A stretch of DNA of 47,500 bases from Bacillus cereus ATCC 14579 (GTDB lineage Bacteria; Bacillota; Bacilli; Bacillales; Bacillaceae_G), in contig NC_004722.1 in NCBI RefSeq assembly GCF_000007825.1, forward strand, positions 32,501-80,000, in the 5' to 3' direction. Numbering within the stretch: the stretch's first letter is position 1; every line of letters begins with the position of its first letter. The notes beneath the pieces were generated by a model. That model made no database searches and was not told the DNA's origin. It saw nothing but the letters and a program-made list of their open reading frames with translations. Positions 26,219 through 32,106 of this stretch are shown here, piece after piece. The position numbers and the translations under genes were made by a program.

Positions 26219-27820
26219 ATGGAAGCGAAGAAGTATCAAGCCTTTTGGCGTGGGGCTATTATATTAACGATTGCAAGTTTCGTTACAAAAGTATTAAGCG
26301 CTTTTTACCGTATTCCATATCAAAATATAGCGGGGGATGTTGGGTTTTATATTTACCAACAAATTTACCCGTTTTATGGATTTTGTTTAATTTTAGCTAC
26401 TTATGGATTTCCTGTTATCATTTCGAAAATGGTTGCAGAACGACTAGAGCGGGGAAAACAAAAAGAAGCAGAAGAAATTATTTGTGTATCTTTTTGGTTC
26501 TTATTAGGGATTGGTTTTATAGGCTTCTTTACATTGTTTTTTGGGGCCGAAACAATTGCGGTAGCTATGGGCGATATACACTTAGATAAGTTACTACGTG
26601 TTATTTCATTTTCATTCTTATTGATGCCATTTTTGTCTGTAGCAAGAGGGTATTTTCAAGGATTCAATAATATGATGCCAACGGCTGTTTCGCAAGTAAT
26701 AGAACAAACAATTCGAGTTTCTATTATTGTATTTTTATCGCTATTCCTAATTGCTCACGGATTTGATTTATATACAGTTGGTGCAGGGGCTATGTTAGGC
26801 TCAATTGCGGGTGGACTTATTGGGATTATTGTACTTATATTGTATATGCGTCAAGATTTTCGTTCTATATTCTTCAAAAGTGCAGCGAGAATTAAGGGTA
26901 AAAGGAAGATAGTTAAAATCCTTTTTTGGCAGGGGTTAGCGATTTGTGTTAGTAATTTAGTGCTTATTTTTATACAGATGGCTGATTCAGTGTCCTTTTA
27001 CAGCTTACTTATTGGTGCGGGAGAACAGGCTGAAAATGCAAAGGTATTAAAGGGTGTTTATGATAGAAGTATTCCGCTAATGCAATTAGGTACTGTTGTG
27101 ACGACTTCTTTCTCGTTGTCACTTATTCCGATTATTACAGCGGCGAAGGAAAGAGGAGATCTTTCCTTTATTCAAGAAAAGGTAAAGTTAGCAATGAAAA
27201 TAACATTTGTTATTGGACTTGCAGCAGCTATTGGACTAACTTGTATTATTCAACCTACCAATATTATGTTGTTTGAAAACAGTGATGGATCAGATGTTTT
27301 ATCTATTTTATCGTTATCTATTTTATTTAGTTCATTGTCAATTACGACAGCTTCTATTTTACAAGGATTAGGGCAAACGTTTAAGCCAGCGTTATTTGTT
27401 GTATTTGCAGGTTGCTTAAAGTTAGCGTTAAATTATATATTCATGCCTTATTTTGGTGTGAAAGGTGCAGCTTTTGCGACTTTATGTGCGTTAATTATAA
27501 TCTCTGGATTAAATAGTTTGTTGCTTACGAGAGCTGTATCAGGGTCACTTATCAATAAGCGCAATATGTTAGGGATAGTAATTAGTGGTATCTGTATGGG
27601 GTTTGTATTAATGATGTTCACACGTGTGTTACAGATGTCTGGATTAGTAATTAATACGGAACATAGAGGAAGCGCGACGCTTGAAGCGTTGTTAGGTGTA
27701 GCCATCGGCGGATTGACATATATGTTTTTTATTTTGAAATTACGTGTATTTACAAAAAAAGAATTAGGAACCGTTATGAAACAAGAGAAAAAAGAAGGTT
27801 CATTGAAGAAGAGTGGATAG
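26219..27820 (+). CDS. yabM: MATE/MVF-family polysaccharide or lipid flippase (YabM, SpoVB-like)
   Basis: This 533-aa integral membrane protein with about 14 hydrophobic segments belongs to the polysaccharide biosynthesis/SpoVB family (MOP superfamily). The N-terminal FWRGAIILTIASFVTKVLSA and YRIPYQNIAGDVGFYIYQQI (about 9-28 and 31-50) are typical. Relatives flip lipid-linked cell-wall or exopolysaccharide precursors (MurJ/Amj-like, SpoVB for cortex); the substrate of YabM itself is not established. The ATG has AAAAAGGAG with 9-nt spacing. It starts a run of close genes: yabN, rqcP, yabP, yabQ and divIC. Confidence 0.9.
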   Translation: MEAKKYQAFWRGAIILTIASFVTKVLSAFYRIPYQNIAGDVGFYIYQQIYPFYGFCLILATYGFPVIISKMVAERLERGKQKEAEEIICVSFWFLLGIGFIGFFTLFFGAETIAVAMGDIHLDKLLRVISFSFLLMPFLSVARGYFQGFNNMMPTAVSQVIEQTIRVSIIVFLSLFLIAHGFDLYTVGAGAMLGSIAGGLIGIIVLILYMRQDFRSIFFKSAARIKGKRKIVKILFWQGLAICVSNLVLIFIQMADSVSFYSLLIGAGEQAENAKVLKGVYDRSIPLMQLGTVVTTSFSLSLIPIITAAKERGDLSFIQEKVKLAMKITFVIGLAAAIGLTCIIQPTNIMLFENSDGSDVLSILSLSILFSSLSITTASILQGLGQTFKPALFVVFAGCLKLALNYIFMPYFGVKGAAFATLCALIIISGLNSLLLTRAVSGSLINKRNMLGIVISGICMGFVLMMFTRVLQMSGLVINTEHRGSATLEALLGVAIGGLTYMFFILKLRVFTKKELGTVMKQEKKEGSLKKSG

Positions 27821-27832
27821 AGGTGACTGGTT

Positions 27833-29293
27833 GTGAGTGGAATCATTACTATTTTAGGTTTAGGAGCTGGTGAATTAGATCAGCTAACGATGGGTGTATA
27901 TCGAAAAATAAAAGAAGCAGACCATCTGTTTGTTAGAACGAAGGAACATCCAGTTATAGAAGAATTGGAGAAAGAAGGCGTACAATATACGTCTTTTGAT
28001 GCTGTATATGAAGCGCATGATACGTTTGAAATTGTATATGAAACAATTGCGAATAAATTGCTAGAACAAGCTGAAGGTACAGAAATTATCTATGCTGTTC
28101 CCGGGCATCCACTTGTAGCAGAAAGAACAGTTCAGCTGCTGTTAGAAAAAGGAGAAGTTTCAAATGTTGAAGTGCGAATTGAGGGTGGACAAAGTTTCCT
28201 TGATCCTATGTTTGCAAGTCTAAAGATTGATCCGATTGAAGGATTCCAATTACTTGATGCTACATCATTTGAAAGAGGGCAATTAGAACTGCGTCAACAT
28301 TTAATCTTTTGCCAAGTATATGATGCATTCGTTGCATCTGATGTGAAATTAACATTAATGGAGATGTTACCAGATGATTATGAAGTGTATATCGTAACAG
28401 CTGCAGGAACTTCATTTGAACAAGTAAAGAAGGTACCGTTGTACATGTTAGATCATGAAACGGAATTGAATAATTTAACGAGTGTGTACATGCCGCCAGT
28501 TCAGGAGCGTGCGTCCTTGTATCAACAGTTTGATGTTCTTAGAGAAATTATTGCGGAACTTCGTGGTCCAAATGGTTGTCCGTGGGATAAAAAGCAAACA
28601 CATCAATCATTAAAGAAATATTTAATTGAGGAAGCTTATGAAGTGTTGGAAGCAATCGATGAAGAGGATGATGATCACTTAGTAGAAGAATTAGGTGATA
28701 TATTATTACAAGTTATGCTTCATGCTCAAATCGGAGAAGATGAAGGTTGGTTCTCTATAGATGATATCATTCGAACTCTATCTGAGAAAATGGTTCGTCG
28801 CCATCCGCATGTGTTTGGAAATACGGATGTAAACAGCGCTGATGAAGTGATTGCAAATTGGGAAGAAATTAAAAAACAAGAAAAAGGATTCGTGAAAGAA
28901 TCTGTTTTAAATGGCGTTCCAAAAAGTTTGCCACAGTTACTACGCGCCTATGAAATTCAGAAGAAAGCTGGTAAGGTTGGATTTGATTGGGTTGATGTGC
29001 AACCGATGATAGAGAAAGCTTTGGAAGAATGGCAAGAGTTCCAACAAGAGGTTACAAATATGGATGAGGAAAAGATGCTGGGTGAGTTTGGTGATTTACT
29101 ATTTGCATTTGTTAATATAGCTCGTCATTACAAAATAGATCCAGAAGAGGCGTTACGTTCAACTAATGAGAAATTTACTGGTCGTTTTTTATACATGGAG
29201 GCAAAAGTAGCTGAAATGAATAAAGAGATGAAAGATTTATCATTAGAACAGTTAGATGTTTTATGGGAAGAAGCGAAACAAACAGAGCGTTAA
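27833..29293 (+). CDS. yabN: Fusion of tetrapyrrole-methylase-like domain and MazG nucleotide pyrophosphohydrolase (YabN)
   Basis: This 486-aa two-domain protein has an N-terminal tetrapyrrole (corrin/porphyrin) methylase fold (about 1-220, with ILGLGAGELDQLT and YAVPGHPLVAERT). The C-terminal MazG domain carries GCPWDKKQTHQSLKKYLIEE (about 247-266) and the metal-binding EExxE-type helix. MazG enzymes hydrolyse aberrant NTPs; the role of the methylase-like domain is unclear. The fusion is the normal Bacillus form. It starts at GTG 27833 behind AGAGGTGA, 12 nt after yabM, and is followed by rqcP after 14 nt. Confidence 0.93.
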   Translation: MSGIITILGLGAGELDQLTMGVYRKIKEADHLFVRTKEHPVIEELEKEGVQYTSFDAVYEAHDTFEIVYETIANKLLEQAEGTEIIYAVPGHPLVAERTVQLLLEKGEVSNVEVRIEGGQSFLDPMFASLKIDPIEGFQLLDATSFERGQLELRQHLIFCQVYDAFVASDVKLTLMEMLPDDYEVYIVTAAGTSFEQVKKVPLYMLDHETELNNLTSVYMPPVQERASLYQQFDVLREIIAELRGPNGCPWDKKQTHQSLKKYLIEEAYEVLEAIDEEDDDHLVEELGDILLQVMLHAQIGEDEGWFSIDDIIRTLSEKMVRRHPHVFGNTDVNSADEVIANWEEIKKQEKGFVKESVLNGVPKSLPQLLRAYEIQKKAGKVGFDWVDVQPMIEKALEEWQEFQQEVTNMDEEKMLGEFGDLLFAFVNIARHYKIDPEEALRSTNEKFTGRFLYMEAKVAEMNKEMKDLSLEQLDVLWEEAKQTER

Positions 29294-29307
29294 TAGGGGG
29301 ATTTGAT

Positions 29308-29583
29308 ATGCGTCTAGATAAGTTTTTAAAAGTATCACGTTTAATTAAAAGAAGAACATTAGCGAAAGAAGTAGCTGATCAAGGAAGAATATCTATTAAT
29401 GGTCAAGTGGCAAAAGCGAGTTCTGATGTGAAAGTAGCTGATGAATTAACAATTCGTTTTGGTCAAAAAATAGTGACTGTGAAAATAAATGAATTAAAAG
29501 AAACAACTAAAAAAGAAGATGCAGCAAATATGTATAGCTTAGTTCGTGAAGAAAAAGTAAAAGCGGAAGAAGGCTTGTTCTAA
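29308..29583 (+). CDS. rqcP: Ribosome-associated quality control protein RqcP (S4 domain, YabO)
   Basis: RqcP binds stalled 50S-peptidyl-tRNA complexes and helps RqcH add alanine tails to the nascent chain. The 91-aa protein is an S4 RNA-binding domain (MRLDKFLKVSRLIKRRTLAK, first 20 residues) with the Hsp15-like layout. The start is ATG 29308 behind TAGGGGGAT; a longer in-frame ORF overlapping yabN has no ribosome-binding site. It is cotranscribed with yabN. A likely mother-cell promoter for yabP lies just downstream. Confidence 0.92.
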   Translation: MRLDKFLKVSRLIKRRTLAKEVADQGRISINGQVAKASSDVKVADELTIRFGQKIVTVKINELKETTKKEDAANMYSLVREEKVKAEEGLF

Positions 29584-29598
29584 AATCATGTATCCCCT

Positions 29599-29606
29599 CA
29601 TACATT
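29599..29606 (+). promoter_or_regulatory. Possible sigma-E -10 element upstream of yabP
   Basis: CATACATT fits the sigma-E -10 pattern (CATACAnT). yabP and yabQ are sigma-E genes in B. subtilis. A convincing -35 at the right distance is not visible, so this is tentative. Confidence 0.35.
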
Positions 29607-29641
29607 ACTATTAGCTAGTAAAAACCTATGGGGGGATTTAC

Positions 29642-29950
29642 GTGAATAATGGTTACTCACCTACGTCTTCTAATCAACAAAATGTTTCTGTAGAGCATGA
29701 CATTATTATGCGTGGCAGGCGTATAATCGATATTACCGGTGTGAAGCAGGTAGAGAGTTTTGATAGCGAAGAGTTTTTACTAGAGACCGTAATGGGTTTT
29801 TTAACGATTCGTGGTCAAAATTTACAAATGAAAAATTTAGATGTGGAAAAAGGTATTGTGTCGATTAAAGGGAAAGTTAATGAGATGCTGTATATTGATG
29901 AAAATCAAGGGGAAAAAACTAAAGGTTTCTTTAGTAAGTTGTTTAAATGA
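29642..29950 (+). CDS. yabP: Sporulation protein YabP
   Basis: This 102-aa soluble protein of the YabP/YqfC family is made in the mother cell and needed for sporulation in B. subtilis. Its biochemical role is unknown. The family core runs from HDIIMRGRRIIDITGVKQVE (about 19-38) through ETVMGFLTIRGQNLQMKNLD (about 48-67), a beta-rich domain. The start is GTG 29642, with GGGGGGAT before it. Its stop overlaps the yabQ start (ATGA), so the pair is translated together. The similar protein YqfC pairs with the phosphatase YqfD, but YabQ is unrelated to that. Confidence 0.92.
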   Translation: MNNGYSPTSSNQQNVSVEHDIIMRGRRIIDITGVKQVESFDSEEFLLETVMGFLTIRGQNLQMKNLDVEKGIVSIKGKVNEMLYIDENQGEKTKGFFSKLFK

Positions 29951-30600
29951 GCTTAACAATTCAGTTGTATACAATGCTTTCAATGATTGGGATGGGTGCT
30001 TGGATTGGAGCGTCTTTAGATACATATCAACGTTTTTTAAAGCGCCAAGAACGTAAACGTTGGCTTGTATTTATACATGATATATTATTTTGGATTGTCC
30101 AAGCATTATTCGTCTTTTATGTATTGCTTCTCGTAAATGAAGCTGAGCTACGTATATATGTGTTTTTGGCATTATTATGTGGTTTTGCGGCATATCAAAG
30201 CTTATTGAAGGCACTATACATGAAGCTGTTAAATTTTCTCATCTATATTTTTATGCAAACAACATATTTTTTTGTTCGAATTATACAGCTACTCATGATA
30301 AAACCTGTTATTATTATAGCGCAGCTATTTATTGCATTTATATTATTCTTATTTCGTATACTGCTTTCAATTGGACATGTGTTATGGAAAATGGTGATTT
30401 GGATATTACTTTTCATATGGAAAGTTTTTTTCTGGCCTGTTCGATTTATTGCTTCGCTCATATGGAAACTTCTCCCTAATCGTGTTAAACTTTTTATAGT
30501 GAAACATATAGGGTTCCTGCAATATATAGCAAAATTGAAGGGACATATCTTCCAACTATGGGAGCATATAAAAAAGAAGTTAGGGGGACCTCGGAAATGA
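29947..30600 (+). CDS. yabQ: Spore cortex biosynthesis membrane protein YabQ
   Basis: This 217-aa very hydrophobic protein has about five or six membrane segments (near 5-23, 40-65, 68-85, 92-112, 118-140 and 145-168) and a basic C-terminus. YabQ is localised to the outer forespore membrane in B. subtilis and is required for cortex formation; the molecular function is unknown. It overlaps yabP by 4 bp upstream, and its stop overlaps the divIC start by 4 bp. The ATG at 29947 is close to the yabP end, and translation is likely coupled. Confidence 0.92.
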   Translation: MSLTIQLYTMLSMIGMGAWIGASLDTYQRFLKRQERKRWLVFIHDILFWIVQALFVFYVLLLVNEAELRIYVFLALLCGFAAYQSLLKALYMKLLNFLIYIFMQTTYFFVRIIQLLMIKPVIIIAQLFIAFILFLFRILLSIGHVLWKMVIWILLFIWKVFFWPVRFIASLIWKLLPNRVKLFIVKHIGFLQYIAKLKGHIFQLWEHIKKKLGGPRK

Positions 30601-30956
30601 GGGAACTGAGACAAAGAACAATCGAAAAACAGAGTCCAAATCCTGTTAAAGAGCATATAATACAAACGGATGAGAACAGGAAGCGACTTTATCGCCGTTT
30701 AGCGGTTTTTCTTGTCTTTACTTTTACAATTATTGCGAGTATTAGTGTAACGTTTTATCAACAAAACAGTTCCATTAAAGCAAAAGAAGCAAAAGTTAAG
30801 GACATGAAAAAAGAACTGGATTCATTAACGAATAAAGAAAAAAGTCTAAAAGACGAAGTTCAAAAGTTAAATGATGAAGAGTACGTATTAAAGATTGCTA
30901 GAAGGGATTATTTCTTCTCTGGTAAAGGGGAGATAATTTTTCCTGTTTCTAAGTAG
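30597..30956 (+). CDS. divIC: Cell division protein DivIC
   Basis: DivIC (FtsB-like) forms the DivIB-FtsL-DivIC complex at the division septum. The 119-aa bitopic protein has a charged cytoplasmic N-terminus (about 1-35), one membrane segment (about 36-57, LAVFLVFTFTIIASISVTF) and an extracellular leucine-zipper coiled coil (KEAKVKDMKKELDSLTNKEK and following). The conserved ARRDYFFS motif lies near the end. The start is ATG 30597, with AGGGGGA and an ATGA overlap with yabQ; a longer in-frame ORF inside yabQ is not supported. The gene is needed in vegetative and sporulating cells, so a promoter other than the sporulation one probably reads it too. Confidence 0.93.
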   Translation: MRELRQRTIEKQSPNPVKEHIIQTDENRKRLYRRLAVFLVFTFTIIASISVTFYQQNSSIKAKEAKVKDMKKELDSLTNKEKSLKDEVQKLNDEEYVLKIARRDYFFSGKGEIIFPVSK

Positions 30957-30967
30957 AGTATGTCTTA

Positions 30968-30997
30968 TTGACACTATATTTTAGGATTATATATAAT
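30968..30997 (+). promoter_or_regulatory. Strong sigma-A promoter of yabR
   Basis: TTGACA (30968-30973), 18 bp, TATAAT (30992-30997). Both hexamers are perfect consensus. It lies just after divIC and about 47 nt before the yabR start. Confidence 0.85.
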
Positions 30998-31043
30998 AAA
31001 GTAAAATTTGACTTTTTAACCACTAAGGAGGAGCATTTTTTTT

Positions 31044-31529
31044 ATGTCAATCGAGGTAGGCAGCAAGTTACAGGGTAAAGTAACAGGTATTACAAATTTT
31101 GGGGCTTTTGTGGAGCTGCCAGAGGGATTAACGGGTCTTGTTCATATTAGTGAAGTTGCTGATAACTATGTAAAAGATATTAACGATCACTTAAAAGTGG
31201 GCGACCAAGTAGAAGTAAAAGTTATTAATGTTGAAAAAGATGGAAAGATTGGTTTATCTATCAAAAAAGCGAAAGAACGTGAAAAAACAGAAGGAGATCG
31301 TCCACGTGGTGAATACCAACGCGGTGGTGATCAACAACGTTCTGGACGTCCACAACGTAATAATCGCTCTTTCAACAGAGATAATCGCGGTGGCGGTAAC
31401 GACCGAGCTCCGAAAGAAACATTTGAGCAAAAGATGGCACGCTTCTTAAAAGATAGCGAAGATCGTTTAACTTCTTTAAAGCGTAACACAGAGTCTAAAC
31501 GTGGTGGCCGTGGCGCGCGTCGCGGATAA
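31044..31529 (+). CDS. yabR: S1-domain RNA-binding protein YabR with RGG-rich tail
   Basis: This 161-aa protein has an N-terminal S1 RNA-binding domain (about 3-72; GSKLQGKVTGITNFGAFVEL) close to the general-stress-protein-13 type. A low-complexity region rich in Arg, Gly, Asn and Gln follows (about 85-125), then a short lysine/arginine-rich end. B. subtilis YabR is about 128 aa, so the tail here is longer. The cellular function is not settled; RNA or ribosome binding is inferred. The ATG at 31044 has AAGGAGGAG. A consensus promoter is upstream and a terminator is downstream. Confidence 0.9.
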   Translation: MSIEVGSKLQGKVTGITNFGAFVELPEGLTGLVHISEVADNYVKDINDHLKVGDQVEVKVINVEKDGKIGLSIKKAKEREKTEGDRPRGEYQRGGDQQRSGRPQRNNRSFNRDNRGGGNDRAPKETFEQKMARFLKDSEDRLTSLKRNTESKRGGRGARRG

Positions 31530-31560
31530 TAAGGACGTTTAGTTTTTAACATATAGAGAG

Positions 31561-31594
31561 GTACCCAGAGTAATGTCTCAGGGTGCTTTTTTAT
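31561..31594 (+). terminator. Terminator after yabR
   Basis: GTACCCAGAG pairs with CTCAGGGTGC with one mismatch, then a T run. Confidence 0.8.
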
Positions 31595-31631
31595 ATGTAA
31601 AAAATATTTTCAAAAAAGTTTTTGAGATGTG

Positions 31632-31660
31632 TTGACTTTAATTAGTATCTGATGTAAGAT
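31632..31660 (+). promoter_or_regulatory. sigma-A promoter of the tRNA-Met/tRNA-Glu unit
   Basis: TTGACT (31632-31637), 17 bp, TAAGAT (31655-31660), about 29 bp before the tRNA-Met gene. An 11-bp perfect inverted repeat covers the spacer and -10 (see the next entry). Confidence 0.72.
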
Positions 31661-31667
31661 ACTAATT
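31640..31667. repeat. Perfect inverted repeat (possible operator) in the tRNA promoter
   Basis: AATTAGTATCT (31640-31650) and AGATACTAATT (31657-31667) are exact reverse complements separated by GATGTA. The right arm covers most of the -10 and reaches the expected start point. It is not followed by T residues and lies before the start, so it is not a terminator. An operator role is inferred; no binding protein is known to me. Confidence 0.75.
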
Positions 31668-31688
31668 GTCCGTTAAATAAGACGACAT

Positions 31689-31762
31689 GGCGGTGTAGCT
31701 CAGCTGGCTAGAGCGTACGGTTCATACCCGTGAGGTCGGGGGTTCGATCCCCTCCGCCGCTA
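31689..31762 (+). tRNA. tRNA-Met (anticodon CAT), elongator type
   Basis: A 74-nt cloverleaf with acceptor GGCGGTG / CGCCGCT, D-arm GCTCAGCTGGCTAGAGC, anticodon loop TTCATAC with CAT at 31723-31725, and T-arm with GGTTCGATCC. The CCA end is not encoded. The first base pair and body differ from initiator tRNA (which begins CGCGGG in Bacillus) and from lysidine-type tRNA-Ile, so elongator Met is the best call. It corresponds to the tRNA-Met between yabR and spoIIE in B. subtilis. Confidence 0.93.
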
Positions 31763-31775
31763 TATTTAATTTAAC

Positions 31776-31847
31776 GGCCCGTTGGTCAAGTGGTTAAGAC
31801 ACCGCCCTTTCACGGCGGTAACACGGGTTCGAATCCCGTACGGGTCA
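31776..31847 (+). tRNA. tRNA-Glu (anticodon TTC)
   Basis: A 72-nt cloverleaf with acceptor GGCCCGT / ACGGGTC, anticodon stem CCGCC / GGCGG, anticodon TTC at 31809-31811, and T-loop GGTTCGAATCC. CCA is not encoded. It lies 13 nt after tRNA-Met and is cotranscribed with it. Confidence 0.95.
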
Positions 31848-31850
31848 TCT

Positions 31851-31886
31851 AAAAAGATCATGCAAATTTGCATGATCTTTTTTTGT
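31851..31886 (+). terminator. Terminator after the tRNA pair
   Basis: A 32-bp fully self-complementary sequence (arms AAAAAGATCATGCAAA and TTTGCATGATCTTTTT) is followed by more T. Confidence 0.92.
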
Positions 31887-31952
31887 TAAATAAATTAAGA
31901 TATACAACACTTCTACAAAATCACCCTATATTTTCTGAATGTTTAATTAAAA

Positions 31953-32012
31953 TATCGAAAATAACTTACATACCCTGTATATCTGTAGAGTTATTTCGAA
32001 TAAAAAGTCGAA
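31953..32012 (+). promoter_or_regulatory. Possible Spo0A boxes upstream of spoIIE
   Basis: Three sequences resemble the 0A box TGNCGAA with one or two mismatches: TATCGAA (31953-31959), TTTCGAA (31994-32000) and AGTCGAA (32006-32012). They lie 27 bp or more upstream of the -35. B. subtilis spoIIE is activated by Spo0A~P through upstream boxes, so the placement is sensible, but each match is imperfect. Confidence 0.5.
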
Positions 32013-32038
32013 CGATTATAAAAGTGAAAACTGTTGTT

Positions 32039-32071
32039 TTGACAAAAAAACCAACAATCATCTTTTATAAT
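32039..32071 (+). promoter_or_regulatory. spoIIE promoter with 21-bp spacer
   Basis: TTGACA (32039-32044) and TATAAT (32066-32071) are perfect sigma-A hexamers but stand 21 bp apart instead of 17. The same over-long spacing is described for the Spo0A-dependent spoIIE promoter of B. subtilis, where it makes the promoter depend on the activator. Confidence 0.85.
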
Positions 32072-32106
32072 GACAGTAATTAAACTATGCAGGTGGTGTT
32101 AAAAAT

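Noticed and set aside
26191..26589. 132-codon plus-strand ORF overlapping the yabM start
   Set aside because: It is out of frame with the clear membrane protein YabM and has no family resemblance.
31632..31667. FapR operator in the tRNA promoter
   Set aside because: The TTAGTA half-sites resemble FapR arms, but the known FapR operator is about 17 bp with near-contiguous arms, while this repeat is 28 bp with a 6-bp spacer.
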